In this document: piece by piece, positions 8,487 to 16,769 of the stretch
How positions within the stretch are numbered: the stretch's first letter is position 1
Layout of the letters: the number at the start of each line of letters is the position of its first letter
From: Hansschlegelia quercus
Lineage (GTDB): Bacteria; Pseudomonadota; Alphaproteobacteria; Rhizobiales; Methylopilaceae
Direction of reading: 5' to 3'
Assembly (NCBI RefSeq): GCF_004310425.1
Contig: NZ_SIUB01000003.1
Coordinates: 62,001-126,000, forward strand
DNA: 64,000 nt
Translations under genes and position numbers: made by a program
Notes under the pieces: generated by a model
The model's database searches: none
What the model was told of the DNA's origin: nothing
The model's input: the letters and a program-made list of their open reading frames with translations, nothing else

Positions 8487-9317
8487 ATGAGTTCACTGCC
8501 TGACTTCGCCCTTAGCGAATGCCCTGCGCCGGCTCCTGCCGCCGACACGACGCGCGTCGGCCTCATCGTCCCGAGTTCGAACACAACGATGGAGACTGAG
8601 CTGCCGGAGTTGTTCCGTCGCCAAACCGAGGCGACCGGCCATCGCTACACCTTCCACTCCGCGCGCGCCGGAATGCGGCGTGTTAACCCCGAAGAGCTGC
8701 GCGCCATGGTCGGCAAGGCCGCGGATTGCGCCGCGGCGGTCTCCGACGCCGACGTCGAGGTCATCGCCTATGCCTGCCTCGTCGCCGTCATGGCCCAGGG
8801 ACCCGGCGCGCATATTCAGGCCGAGGCGGTGATCGCGAAGGCCGCAGCGGAAAACGGCCGACCGGCGGCGGTGACTAGCAGCGCGGGCGCTCTCGTGCGG
8901 ACCCTGCGGTCGATGGGCGTCAGGCGGGTGTCGATGGTGACCCCTTACATGCGGCCCCTGACCCAGATGGTCTGCGATTACGTCACAGGCGAGGGCTTCG
9001 AAGTGGTCGACGCCATCGCGCTTGAGGTCGCCGACAACCTCGCCGTCGGCCGATTAAATCCTGAGAACCTGCCCGAAATCGCGCGCGGTCTGAAGCGGAA
9101 CGGCGTCGACGCCGTGGTGCTGTCCGCCTGCGTGCAGATGCCGTCGCTCGCCGCGGTTCAGTGCGTTGAGGACGAGATTGGCGTTCCTGTGATCACCGCC
9201 GCGACGGCGACTGCGTTCGAGATTTTTTTTGCGCTCGGCCACCGGCCGGCGATCAAAGGCGCGGGATCGCTGCTATCCGGCGTGTGGCCCCGTCAGGCTG
9301 GTAGCCTCGCCGTATGA
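8487..9317 (+). CDS. Maleate cis-trans isomerase / Asp-Glu racemase family protein
   Basis: A 276-residue protein with VGLIVPSSNTTMETELP at 24-40, the signature of maleate isomerase and arylmalonate decarboxylase relatives. Two candidate catalytic cysteines lie in YACLVAV (C97) and LSACVQMPS (C215), matching the paired cysteines of the family. MaiA isomerises maleate to fumarate at the end of nicotinate degradation; other members act on related dicarboxylates. It follows the ABC permease by 55 bases on the same strand. The substrate is not settled: the other nic genes are absent. Confidence 0.8.
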   Translation: MSSLPDFALSECPAPAPAADTTRVGLIVPSSNTTMETELPELFRRQTEATGHRYTFHSARAGMRRVNPEELRAMVGKAADCAAAVSDADVEVIAYACLVAVMAQGPGAHIQAEAVIAKAAAENGRPAAVTSSAGALVRTLRSMGVRRVSMVTPYMRPLTQMVCDYVTGEGFEVVDAIALEVADNLAVGRLNPENLPEIARGLKRNGVDAVVLSACVQMPSLAAVQCVEDEIGVPVITAATATAFEIFFALGHRPAIKGAGSLLSGVWPRQAGSLAV

Positions 9318-9729
9318 GCATCCCTGGAGCTTTCTAAAATGCACGCCGGCGGCCTGCTCACGGCTTAGACGTTGCTTGCGGGTGGCGACGCCGCAGCAGT
9401 TGGGCTAACTCCGCCACAGATTCCGATCACCCACCTGAGGCGGACGCGTATCTTCCGGAAGAGACGACAATCATCGTCTCGGTGGGGCAGCCAGCAGGAC
9501 GAACAGTGGAACGTTATTTCGCGACAGCCAACGCGGATGCGCGAATGTCCTCTTCCTGGAAGGATGCCAACTTCCGCTAGTGGCGCAAAGAGGTCAGTCC
9601 TAGCGGTCCCTCGCGCAGCGCTGCCTTGGTCGCGGTTATGACCACGACTTAGTACGCACGCTAAAATGCGAACTTGAAAATTTTTTTAGCCATCACGGTC
9701 GCTGACCTGCGTAAATTTTGGAGGAGACG
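9318..9729. other. Intergenic stretch without a recognised gene
   Basis: This 412-base gap lies between the isomerase-family gene and the LysR regulator. It contains a short run of plausible codons ending in TAG at 9578-9580 but no convincing start or homology. It should include the LysR promoter: GGAGGAG (9720-9726) is the ribosome site of the next gene. Confidence 0.4.
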
Positions 9730-10668
9730 GTGCAGACCGCGGACGTCGATATCCGGCAGATCAGAGTGTTTCTCGCGGTCGCCCAATGCGGCGGGTTCTC
9801 GGCCGCGCAGGACATGCTCGGCCTCGCCCAGTCCACCATCAGCACTGAGGTCGCGGCTCTCGAGGCGCGGCTGGGCTACGTGCTGTGCCGACGCGGGCGG
9901 GGAGGCTTTCAACTGACGCCGCAGGGCGAAGCCTTCGTGTTGGACGCCACCACCCTGCTCGCCGCACTTTCGAGCTTCGAAACAAATGTCGCCAAGCGGC
10001 GCAAGCAGGGCCTCGGCGCCGTTCGGATAGCGATCATCGACAATCTGGTGACGGATCCAATTTGCCCGCTCATCCCAGCTCTGGACCGGTTTCACGGGCA
10101 TACCGGGGGCCGTGCGCATATCGCGTTAGACGTGCTGGGGCCGAGCGAGATCGAGCACGGCGTCGCATCCGGCCGGATTGACCTCGCGATCGGCATCTTC
10201 GCCGAACCCTCGCCGCAGCTCATCTATCATCCGCTCTATCAGGAAAGAGACGTGCTGGTCTGCGGTCGGCGAAATGCGCTCTACGACGAGGCCGACGATC
10301 TCGAGCTGTTTTCTCGGATCCGCGGGGCCGAGAAGGTCGTCCGCAGCTTCCTCAGGCTCCAGGACTTCTTCTTCCTGAGCGACCAGCGCGACAGCATCAC
10401 CGCGCAGGTGGACAGCGTGGAGGCCGCGGCCCTCCTGATCCTGGCCGGCCACCATATCGGCTTCCTCCCAGACCACTACGCCCGTCGCTGGATCGAGGCC
10501 GGCGATATGCGCATCCTGCTGGAGAAGAGCTACACGCGGACCTCGAAGATGACGCTGGTGCATCGCCAGGACGCCTCGAAGCTCAGCACGCTCGCCTCCC
10601 TCCTCATCGGCGAACTGCTCCGGGATGCATCACAGACCCCGATGAAACGATTGACGTTCGCAGATTGA
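9730..10668 (+). CDS. LysR-family transcriptional regulator
   Basis: About 312 residues. The N-terminal winged helix-turn-helix is clear: IRQIRVFLAVAQCGGFSAAQ followed by QSTISTEVAALEARLG. The C-terminal half is a LysR substrate-binding domain, with VRIAIIDNLVTDPI opening the first lobe. The GTG at 9730 is favoured because GGAGGAG sits three bases before it; an in-frame TTG four codons upstream overlaps that site. The gene is placed between the isomerase and the amidohydrolase, all on one strand, so it probably controls these or the adjacent importers. Inducer unknown. Confidence 0.88.
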   Translation: MQTADVDIRQIRVFLAVAQCGGFSAAQDMLGLAQSTISTEVAALEARLGYVLCRRGRGGFQLTPQGEAFVLDATTLLAALSSFETNVAKRRKQGLGAVRIAIIDNLVTDPICPLIPALDRFHGHTGGRAHIALDVLGPSEIEHGVASGRIDLAIGIFAEPSPQLIYHPLYQERDVLVCGRRNALYDEADDLELFSRIRGAEKVVRSFLRLQDFFFLSDQRDSITAQVDSVEAAALLILAGHHIGFLPDHYARRWIEAGDMRILLEKSYTRTSKMTLVHRQDASKLSTLASLLIGELLRDASQTPMKRLTFAD

Positions 10669-10763
10669 AACGGGGACGGTCGCGGCCGACCGTAGCCGCG
10701 AATGACGTCGGCTTTTCCGGTTGAAGACATGCCGCTGCGCCTCCTGCTCGAAAATCCCCGTCC

Positions 10764-11459
10764 ATGACCTCCATAGACGCGCGGCCGTACCGCTGGCCGC
10801 ACCGTCAGGACCTCGCGCCCGGCGCGACGGCCCTGATCGTCATCGACATGCAGCGCGATTTCTGCGAGCCGGGCGGATACATCGCGACGGTGGGCTACGA
10901 CGTCGCGCCAGCCCATGCGCTCATCCCACGCATCGCGGCGCTGCGGGACGCAGTGCGGAGCTGGGGCGGGCTGGTGGTCTACACCCGCGAGGGCCATCGG
11001 TCCGATCTTAGCGACCTCGGCTCCCACAAGCGGTTCCGCTCCCGCGCGGCCGGCGGCGAGATCGGATCGCGCGGCCCGCTCGGCCGGTTGCTGGTGCGTG
11101 GCGAACCAGGCTGGGACATCGTCGCGGCGCTGGCGCCCGCGGACGGCGAGCCCGTCGTCGACAAGCCGGGCTTCAGCGCCTTTCACGCCACCGATCTCGA
11201 CCGCATTCTCGGCGCGCGCGGGGTCCGCCACCTCATCGTCTGCGGCGTCACGACGGACGTATGCGTGCACTCGACCCTGCGCGACGCCGTCGACCGGGGC
11301 TACGAACCGCTGCTGGTCTCCGACTGCTGCGCGGCCACCGATCCGGCCAATCACGCCGCCTCGATCGAGACGATCTGCTCGGAGGGCGGCATCTTCGGGG
11401 CGGTCGCCTCGGCGGCTGCGGTCGCGGCTGGTCTCGCCGCAGCCGAAGTCGCAGCCTGA
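10764..11459 (+). CDS. Biuret-amidohydrolase-like cysteine hydrolase (isochorismatase superfamily)
   Basis: A 231-residue isochorismatase-fold hydrolase. The Asp-Lys-Cys triad can be placed at D28 (IVIDMQRDF), K134 (VDKPGFSAF) and C167 (GVTTDVCVHS). The spacing and surrounding sequence (TREGHRSDLSDL, GRLLVRGEPGWDIV, SDCCAATDPANHAAS) closely follow biuret amidohydrolase BiuH of Rhizobium, which converts biuret to allophanate. A nearby nitrile hydratase would generate amides, so another linear amide is equally possible. Its stop abuts that of the nitrile hydratase accessory gene, which converges from the right. The ribosome site is weak. Confidence 0.8.
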   Translation: MTSIDARPYRWPHRQDLAPGATALIVIDMQRDFCEPGGYIATVGYDVAPAHALIPRIAALRDAVRSWGGLVVYTREGHRSDLSDLGSHKRFRSRAAGGEIGSRGPLGRLLVRGEPGWDIVAALAPADGEPVVDKPGFSAFHATDLDRILGARGVRHLIVCGVTTDVCVHSTLRDAVDRGYEPLLVSDCCAATDPANHAASIETICSEGGIFGAVASAAAVAAGLAAAEVAA

Positions 11460-11867
11460 TCACGTCGCCGAAGGGCGATCGATCACCAAAGGGGCGATCT
11501 TCAGCCGGCCGTCGGCATCGCGCGCCGAAAGATGCTGGTGCGCCTTGCGAGACGCCGCGTCGAAGACGATGTCCGCCTCGACAACCGGCATGCGCGCCGC
11601 CGGCAGCACGCCGCGCTCCGCCAACAAATCCTGCAGCGCCTCGATCCAGCGGGTGTAGTAGTCCTCGCCGCCGACGATGCACGCCGTCGCCTCGTAGGCG
11701 CCGATGCGCGAGATCAGTGACTGCTGAAACTCTTCGAGCGTGAAGACGCCTCGCTCGGAAAGCGCAAGCGTAAGCGCGAAGGCCTGCGCCTCCCACGGCT
11801 GCTCGAACGCCAGACCGTCTGGAGCAGACGGCGCCGCCAAACGGCCGAGATCATGGACTGGTCGCAT
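11460..11867 (-). CDS. Nitrile hydratase accessory protein
   Basis: A 135-residue protein resembling the N-terminal part of a nitrile hydratase beta chain. FEQPWEAQAFALTLALSERGVFTLEEF at about 21-47 and GGEDYYTRWIEALQDLLAERGVL at about 66-88 match the nitrile hydratase accessory (activator) family, which helps cobalt insertion and cysteine oxidation during maturation. It is the last gene of the beta-alpha-accessory order usual for cobalt nitrile hydratases and follows alpha after 12 bases. It is too short to be a complete beta chain, and a full beta gene is present upstream. Confidence 0.88.
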   Translation of the reverse strand: MRPVHDLGRLAAPSAPDGLAFEQPWEAQAFALTLALSERGVFTLEEFQQSLISRIGAYEATACIVGGEDYYTRWIEALQDLLAERGVLPAARMPVVEADIVFDAASRKAHQHLSARDADGRLKIAPLVIDRPSAT

Positions 11868-11879
11868 TGGCCCTCCCGC

Positions 11880-12509
11880 TCAGACCTGGACCCGCGCGAC
11901 GCCTATCATCGCGTCGCGGGTGACGATGTCGGCGAGTTCGTCCTCGGTCATGCCTTCCGCGCCCGGTGGGCGTTCCGGCAGCACGAGGTAGCGGATCTCC
12001 GATACGCTGTCCCAGACCTGGATCGTGACGTCGTCGGCGAGCGTCAGTCCCATTTCGGCGAGCACCCGACGCGGCTCCCTGACGGCGCGGGAGCGGTAGG
12101 CGCTCGACTTGTACCATGCGGGCGGGAGGCCGAGGATCGTCCACGGGTAGCAGGAGCACAACGTGCAGACGACCACGTTGTGGACCGTCGCGGTGTTCTC
12201 CACGACGTGGAGATACTCCGTTTCCGGGCCACCGAGCCCGAGCTCGGCGCAGGCCGCGAGGCCGTCGGCCAGCAAGCGCGCCTTGAAGGCCGGATCGGTC
12301 CAAGCCCGCGCGACCACCCTGGCGCCGGATTTCGGACCGATCTTGTCCTCGTAATGCGAGACGATCTCGTCAATCCGCGCCGACGAGATGATTCCGAGAT
12401 CGTTCAGGAGGGACTCCAGCGCTTCCGTGCGCACCGCCTGCCAGGGCTTCTCGGCGCCATGGTCGTGATCATGGTCGTCATGGCCATGATCGTGATGGTG
12501 GCCGCTCAT
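11880..12509 (-). CDS. nthA: Cobalt-type nitrile hydratase, alpha subunit
   Basis: A 209-residue metal-binding subunit of nitrile hydratase, which hydrates nitriles to amides. The claw motif [10 protein letters not shown] (114-123) supplies the three cysteines C115, C118 and C120. Threonine between the first two is typical of cobalt enzymes, whereas iron enzymes have serine. The N terminus is unusual: residues 4-18 are almost entirely His and Asp. This might buffer cobalt, but that is inference. Its start overlaps the beta-subunit stop (ATGA at 12506), so the subunits are translated together. Modification of two claw cysteines to sulfenate and sulfinate is expected. Confidence 0.96.
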   Translation of the reverse strand: MSGHHHDHGHDDHDHDHGAEKPWQAVRTEALESLLNDLGIISSARIDEIVSHYEDKIGPKSGARVVARAWTDPAFKARLLADGLAACAELGLGGPETEYLHVVENTATVHNVVVCTLCSCYPWTILGLPPAWYKSSAYRSRAVREPRRVLAEMGLTLADDVTIQVWDSVSEIRYLVLPERPPGAEGMTEDELADIVTRDAMIGVARVQV

Positions 12510-13189
12510 GCGCCCGTCTCCCGATCCAGATAGTCTTCGCTGAGGTCGACCCGCACGATCGTGTTCGGCTCGGCGGCGTCGCCCCAGACCTCCTCTCCCG
12601 AAAAAGACACGTTGTAGACGGGCTGAAGGTTCTCACCCGTATTGTGGGCGCGCGTGTCGGGATAAACCCAGGCCTGCGCGTTCACCACCGTGACGGTCCC
12701 GACCTTGTCGCGGACGTAATGCGTCAGCCTGGTGTGGCCGGCAGGCTGATGGTTGCGAACCCGCACCCGGTCTCCGACTGCGAATTTCGGCGCGACCGCG
12801 ACGTCTTTGCGCCAAGCGCCCCAGCGGATGCGCGTCTCCGACGGAACAGGCCAGGCGCGGTCGGCGTGCTCGACCGGCGCGACCTCTCCGGCCACGTCCT
12901 GCGCAATCCTCCGATCGACCTCCGCCCGGCGCACCACACCCTTGCGATCGAGGATCCTCTCCATCGCAAACAGCCAGCGCCCGTAATAACCATCGGTCAG
13001 ATAGGAGGCGGCGTCCATCAGCTCGATCTCGTGCCGGTGCTCGTCGAGATTGTAAAGACCCGTTGTGTCCATCGCCTGGGTGATAGCGTAGACGCGCCCC
13101 TCCCAGCGGGCGTGGAACACCGGCTCGTTCGGCTCGACCGTGACAGGACCGAAGCCATGCAGCCCGCCCATGTCATGGATTCCGTTCAT
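12506..13189 (-). CDS. nthB: Nitrile hydratase, beta subunit
   Basis: A 227-residue beta subunit starting [16 protein letters not shown], the canonical beta-chain opening. [14 protein letters not shown] lies at 68-81. The C-terminal SH3-like half includes [11 protein letters not shown] and [16 protein letters not shown], with [12 protein letters not shown] near the end. It packs on alpha to form the active site. An AGGAGGG ribosome site precedes the ATG at 13189. It lies 26 bases after the ABC ATPase gene on the same strand, which ties the enzyme to the importer. Confidence 0.96.
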   Translation of the reverse strand: MNGIHDMGGLHGFGPVTVEPNEPVFHARWEGRVYAITQAMDTTGLYNLDEHRHEIELMDAASYLTDGYYGRWLFAMERILDRKGVVRRAEVDRRIAQDVAGEVAPVEHADRAWPVPSETRIRWGAWRKDVAVAPKFAVGDRVRVRNHQPAGHTRLTHYVRDKVGTVTVVNAQAWVYPDTRAHNTGENLQPVYNVSFSGEEVWGDAAEPNTIVRVDLSEDYLDRETGA

Positions 13190-13215
13190 GCCGCCCTCCT
13201 CATGCGATCCCTCAG

Positions 13216-13998
13216 CTATTCGATAAGGTCTTCGATCCGGCGCTGCAGCGCCAGCGTCTCGGGCGCGTAGCGGTCCTTCGGCGTCGCCTCGGTCCGCTCG
13301 TCCAGCAGCACCGTCATGGGGCGTCCGCCGAGCACGATGACGCGGTGACCGACCATGATGGCCTCCTCCACATTGTGGGTGACCATGACGAAGGTGGTTC
13401 GGGTCGTCTCCCAGATCGCGCGCATCAGGTCCTGCATCCGCCGCCTCAGCGCCACGTCCAGCGCGCTGAACGGCTCGTCCAGCAGCAAAACCTTGGGGTT
13501 GACCACCAGAGCGCGGGCGATCGCCGTCCGCTGGCGCATGCCGCCGGAGAGCTCGCGGGGATACTGATCGGCCGCGGCCTCCAAGCCAACATGGCGCAGC
13601 ATCGCCTCCAGCCGCACACGCTTCTCTTCTCGCGTCCCCTCGCAATATGGGAGCCCGAAGGCAACGTTCCGGCGCACCGTCAGCCAGGGGTAAAGATTGT
13701 TCTCCTGGAAGATCATGACGATGTCGGGCGTCGGCTCCTTCAGCCACTGGCCCTGGAACAGCACGCCGCCGGTGTCCTTTGCGCGCGCGAAGCCCCCGAG
13801 CGCCCTCAGCAGGGTCGTCTTCCCACACCCAGAAGGGCCTAGCAGGCAGGTGATCTCGCCGAGGGCGATCTCCAGCGAAAAATCTACGATCGGCGAGCGC
13901 GCAGCGGCGCCGGCGCCGGGAAACGCGACGGTCAGGCGGTCGACCTTTAACGCGGGCTCCTCGGGCGACGGGGCCAGCACGGTCAGATCCGCCACCAC
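13216..13998 (-). CDS. ABC transporter ATPase, nitrate/sulfonate/taurine type
   Basis: A 260-residue ATPase of the SsuB/TauB/NrtD class. Visible are Walker A GPSGCGKT, Q-loop region MIFQENNLYPWLTV, signature LSGGMRQR and Walker B VLLLDEPFSALD, with the switch histidine in VMVTHNVEEA. It overlaps the permease gene by 16 bases and is followed by the nitrile hydratase genes. It drives uptake of the substrate bound by the product of the 14765-15784 gene. Confidence 0.94.
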   Translation of the reverse strand: MVADLTVLAPSPEEPALKVDRLTVAFPGAGAAARSPIVDFSLEIALGEITCLLGPSGCGKTTLLRALGGFARAKDTGGVLFQGQWLKEPTPDIVMIFQENNLYPWLTVRRNVAFGLPYCEGTREEKRVRLEAMLRHVGLEAAADQYPRELSGGMRQRTAIARALVVNPKVLLLDEPFSALDVALRRRMQDLMRAIWETTRTTFVMVTHNVEEAIMVGHRVIVLGGRPMTVLLDERTEATPKDRYAPETLALQRRIEDLIE

Positions 13999-14768
13999 AG
14001 CACCCGGGCAGCGATCAGGGCGAGCATCCGGTCCACGATGAAGCCCGACACGCCGATGATCGCCATGCCGAACATGATCAGCTCGTTGTTGAACAGATTC
14101 CGACCCATCATGATGATAGCGCCGAGCCCGTCGCGCAGGCCGACCATCTCCGCCACGAGCACCGCCATCCAGGCCGCGATGAAGTTGGTGCGCAACAGCG
14201 TGAACACGCCGGGCAGAATGGCCGGAAGCACCACGCGGAACCAGCGGTGCGCCGGCCCTGCGCCGAGATTGCCGGCGATCGTCGTGAACTCCTCAGGCAG
14301 GCGGCGTATCTCCGCGAGCGTTGCGATCGTCAGGATGAAGTAGACCCCCATGAAGACGATGAAGACCGCGGTGACGTTAGAGATGCCGAACACCACGATC
14401 GCGGTCGGGATCCAGGCGATCGGCGCGATCGGCGCGAGCACGTAGAGCACCGGCGTCAGGCACCATGTCGCGACCTTCGACAGGCTGAGCGCCGCGCCAG
14501 TGACGATCGCGGCGATGAAGGCGATCGCCATGCCGGCGAACACGCGGAAGAAGGTGGATGCGACGCTCTGGACGAGCGGCGCGGCCTGCGACCCGAGCCC
14601 GATGCGGAAACCGCTCTCAGCCACGGTGGCAATGAACCGGCTCGGTGGCGGCAGCACCGACGTTAAAGCCACCCCCTGGCCGGCACCGAGATACTCCCAA
14701 AGCCCCAGCAGCAGCGCGAGCGTGCCCGCGCCGAAGATTGTCGGGGCGAGGGCGTCGGCGCGGCTCAT
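13983..14768 (-). CDS. ABC transporter permease, nitrate/sulfonate/taurine type
   Basis: A 261-residue inner-membrane permease with about six hydrophobic segments. The EAA-type coupling loop is around EIRRLPEEFTTIAGNLGAGPAHRW, followed by FRVVLPAILPGVFTLLRTNFIAAWMAVLVAEM, which is characteristic of SsuC/TauC relatives. It begins in an ATGA overlap with the binding-protein stop and overlaps the ATPase start by 16 bases. The channel is presumably a homodimer. Confidence 0.93.
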   Translation of the reverse strand: MSRADALAPTIFGAGTLALLLGLWEYLGAGQGVALTSVLPPPSRFIATVAESGFRIGLGSQAAPLVQSVASTFFRVFAGMAIAFIAAIVTGAALSLSKVATWCLTPVLYVLAPIAPIAWIPTAIVVFGISNVTAVFIVFMGVYFILTIATLAEIRRLPEEFTTIAGNLGAGPAHRWFRVVLPAILPGVFTLLRTNFIAAWMAVLVAEMVGLRDGLGAIIMMGRNLFNNELIMFGMAIIGVSGFIVDRMLALIAARVLWWRI

Positions 14769-15784
14769 TTTTGCAGGGACGTGATCATGTCGAGACGGAA
14801 GATGTCGGAAGCCTTCGTCGCGCCCTTCACGTAGCCGAGCTTCGTCAGATCGGTCACGACGCCCTGGATCGAGTCCACGTCCGGGATGAACGAAACCGGC
14901 GCCGGCGCCGACTTGAAGGCCTCCAGCAGGACAGCCGGCTCGACGCGGAAATACCTGCCCTTGGTCAGTATCTCGACGGCCTTCTCCGGCGTCTCGTTGA
15001 TGATCTTTGCCGCGCAGATCAGCCCGCTGAGATATCCCTTCACCACGTCTGGTTTTTCGGTCAGCGTCTTGTCCAGGACGCTCACCACCGTGTTCGGCGA
15101 GAACCGGGTCCAGGTCTCCGCATCGTTGGTCAGTACGATGGCGCCCTCTTCGGCGACCATTTCGGTCGTGTAGGGCTTGATGTGGCTCAGGATGTCGACC
15201 TGGCCCGCACGGAACGCCTCGACCATCGCGAGCAGGTCGTTGAAGTAGACGAACTCAGTCGCTTCGGGGTCGATCCCGGCCTTGGCGAAGGCGCGCGTCA
15301 GGATCAGCTCCAGCGTGTCGCCCTGTAGGGTCGCGATCTTGAGCTTAGGCTTGGCCGCCGCGATGTGATCCTTGACGTCGTCGAGCGTCTTCAGCCCGGA
15401 GGCCTTCTGCGCGACCACTTCGATCACGCCCCAACCGCCGGCGGACGCCACCACCCGGATGGGTACGCCGCTGTTGGCGGCAAAGAACGGCAGCGTGAAG
15501 GGGTTCGTGCTGAAATCGATGGCCCCACCGGCAAGGGCGGCGTTGTTGTCGCCGGGGTTGGCGAAGAACACCGTCTCGACATCGAGCCCTTCCTTTTCAA
15601 AACACCCGCTCTCCTTGGCCACGAACAGAGGCGCCATGTCGATAGCGACGAGATGGCCAGCCTTAACCTTGACCAGCGCCGCCTCAGCCGGCGCCGCGGC
15701 CACCAGGCAGGCGAGCGCCAAAGCGACGGCGACGCTCCCGGCGCGAAAGGGTCTCGCGCGCAAAACAGATCGTAAGGCTGTCAT
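14765..15784 (-). CDS. ABC transporter substrate-binding protein (NrtA/SsuA/TauA-like)
   Basis: A 339-residue secreted protein starting MTALRSVLRARPFR, with a signal peptide cleaved near PAEAALVKVK (around 36). The mature part is the type 2 periplasmic-binding fold of the nitrate/sulfonate/taurine/thiamine-precursor class: IDMAPLFVAKESGCFEKEGLDVETVFF and ALAGGAIDFSTNP. It is the first gene of a six-gene operon reaching the nitrile hydratase. This suggests the importer captures a nitrile or related nitrogen compound; the actual ligand is unknown. Confidence 0.9.
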   Translation of the reverse strand: MTALRSVLRARPFRAGSVAVALALACLVAAAPAEAALVKVKAGHLVAIDMAPLFVAKESGCFEKEGLDVETVFFANPGDNNAALAGGAIDFSTNPFTLPFFAANSGVPIRVVASAGGWGVIEVVAQKASGLKTLDDVKDHIAAAKPKLKIATLQGDTLELILTRAFAKAGIDPEATEFVYFNDLLAMVEAFRAGQVDILSHIKPYTTEMVAEEGAIVLTNDAETWTRFSPNTVVSVLDKTLTEKPDVVKGYLSGLICAAKIINETPEKAVEILTKGRYFRVEPAVLLEAFKSAPAPVSFIPDVDSIQGVVTDLTKLGYVKGATKASDIFRLDMITSLQK

Positions 15785-16271
15785 GAATCTGGCGTCCCGA
15801 GGCGTGATCGAACGGCGCTTGAAGCAAAGGCCGATACCGCCCTCGCATCGGAAATGTTCATGGACGCGGCATTGCATAATAGGGGCGAAGGATGATCCAT
15901 TCATCGCGAAACCCGAAGTTTGCTTGGGTTGGTAGACCGGTGTCGCCCACTTGCTGATGTCGGCTGTGAAGGCCGAGCGCAATTCCTCCGTGCGCCAAGT
16001 TCTATTATCGGCTAGCCGAAGCTTGGCCGATTTCCAGTCAGCGTCGCTCCCCTGGATGCTATCGCGCTAGTCGCCTTCTCATTTATATATCAACAGCTTA
16101 AACTGACGACACTATAAGTTTTTGGATGATTGACGAGAGTGTCGCAAATTGTATTTGATCTAATTGTCGAAAGGACGTCGTTGATATTTCGTCTGCGTCA
16201 CGCTGATCGCTACAAGGGCCACGCGCTAGCGCGGAGGTCTACCGCAGGCATGAAGGCGCCGGGCCGACGCA
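15785..16271. promoter_or_regulatory. Upstream region of the nitrile hydratase operon, no gene
   Basis: About 490 bases with no convincing gene. The stretch 16075-16170 is markedly AT-richer than its surroundings. The minus-strand operon promoter should lie just right of 15784. To the right the sequence leads straight into a truncated hydroxylase gene, so part of this gap may be decayed coding DNA. Confidence 0.4.
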
Positions 16272-16680
16272 GTGCTCGATTACTACGCCTATGCACGCGA
16301 CCAGGACCTATATCTGTCCTACGTCATCATCGATCCGCAGGGCGACCGGTCGAAGGCGGCAAGCGAGGGTGGTAACGGCGAGGTCGCCGTCCGCATCGTC
16401 GATGAGGATCCGGGGGGCGTCACGATCCGCGGAGCGAAGATGCTCGGCACCGGCGCTGCGCTTTCCGACGAAGTCTTGGTCACGACGCTGCGGCCGCTGG
16501 GCGCGGACGAAGCTCGCTTCGCCTTCACCGCCGCCGTGCCGATCGCAGCCGCGGGCGTGAAGCTGATGTCGCGAAGGGAGCTCCGAACTTCCCCGCGCGC
16601 ACTGCGTCTAATTCGTGGAAGCGCATCTGCAGCTGGCGCTGCTATGTCTTTTGCCACGACGTCGGTAAGCCTTTCGTATT
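16272..16680 (+). pseudogene. Remnant of a 4-hydroxyphenylacetate 3-hydroxylase (HpaB-like) gene
   Basis: From 16272 to about 16580 one frame encodes an internal piece of the HpaB-type FADH2-dependent hydroxylase family: LDYYAYARDQDLYLSYVII, DPQGDRSKAAS, VRIVDEDPGGVTIRGAKMLG and LVTTLRPL with FAFTAAVPI. The family's N-terminal domain is absent, and after GVKLMSRREL the frame loses similarity. A weak echo, WKR then YVFCHDV, is readable in another frame at about 16615-16670 and resembles the family's WERVFVYRDV. A full protein would be about 500 residues; about 105 remain. It is a truncated, frameshifted remnant of an aromatic or heteroaromatic hydroxylase. Confidence 0.8.
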
Positions 16681-16769
16681 AAATGCATCTATAATTATTG
16701 ATTTTTGATTTCTGCGAGATCAGGCTGGTTTTCAACAACGGCGAACGCCGAATTGCTGGGAGGCCGCTC

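Noticed and set aside
7478-8584. Minus-strand open frame opposite the ABC permease
   Set aside because: Asp/Arg/His-rich shadow; the plus strand carries a coupled permease gene with family motifs.
15861-15876. Sigma-54-like promoter (GG and GC spaced by ten bases, TTGCA box)
   Set aside because: It points right, away from the nitrile hydratase operon and toward a pseudogene, and the first box is imperfect; probably chance.
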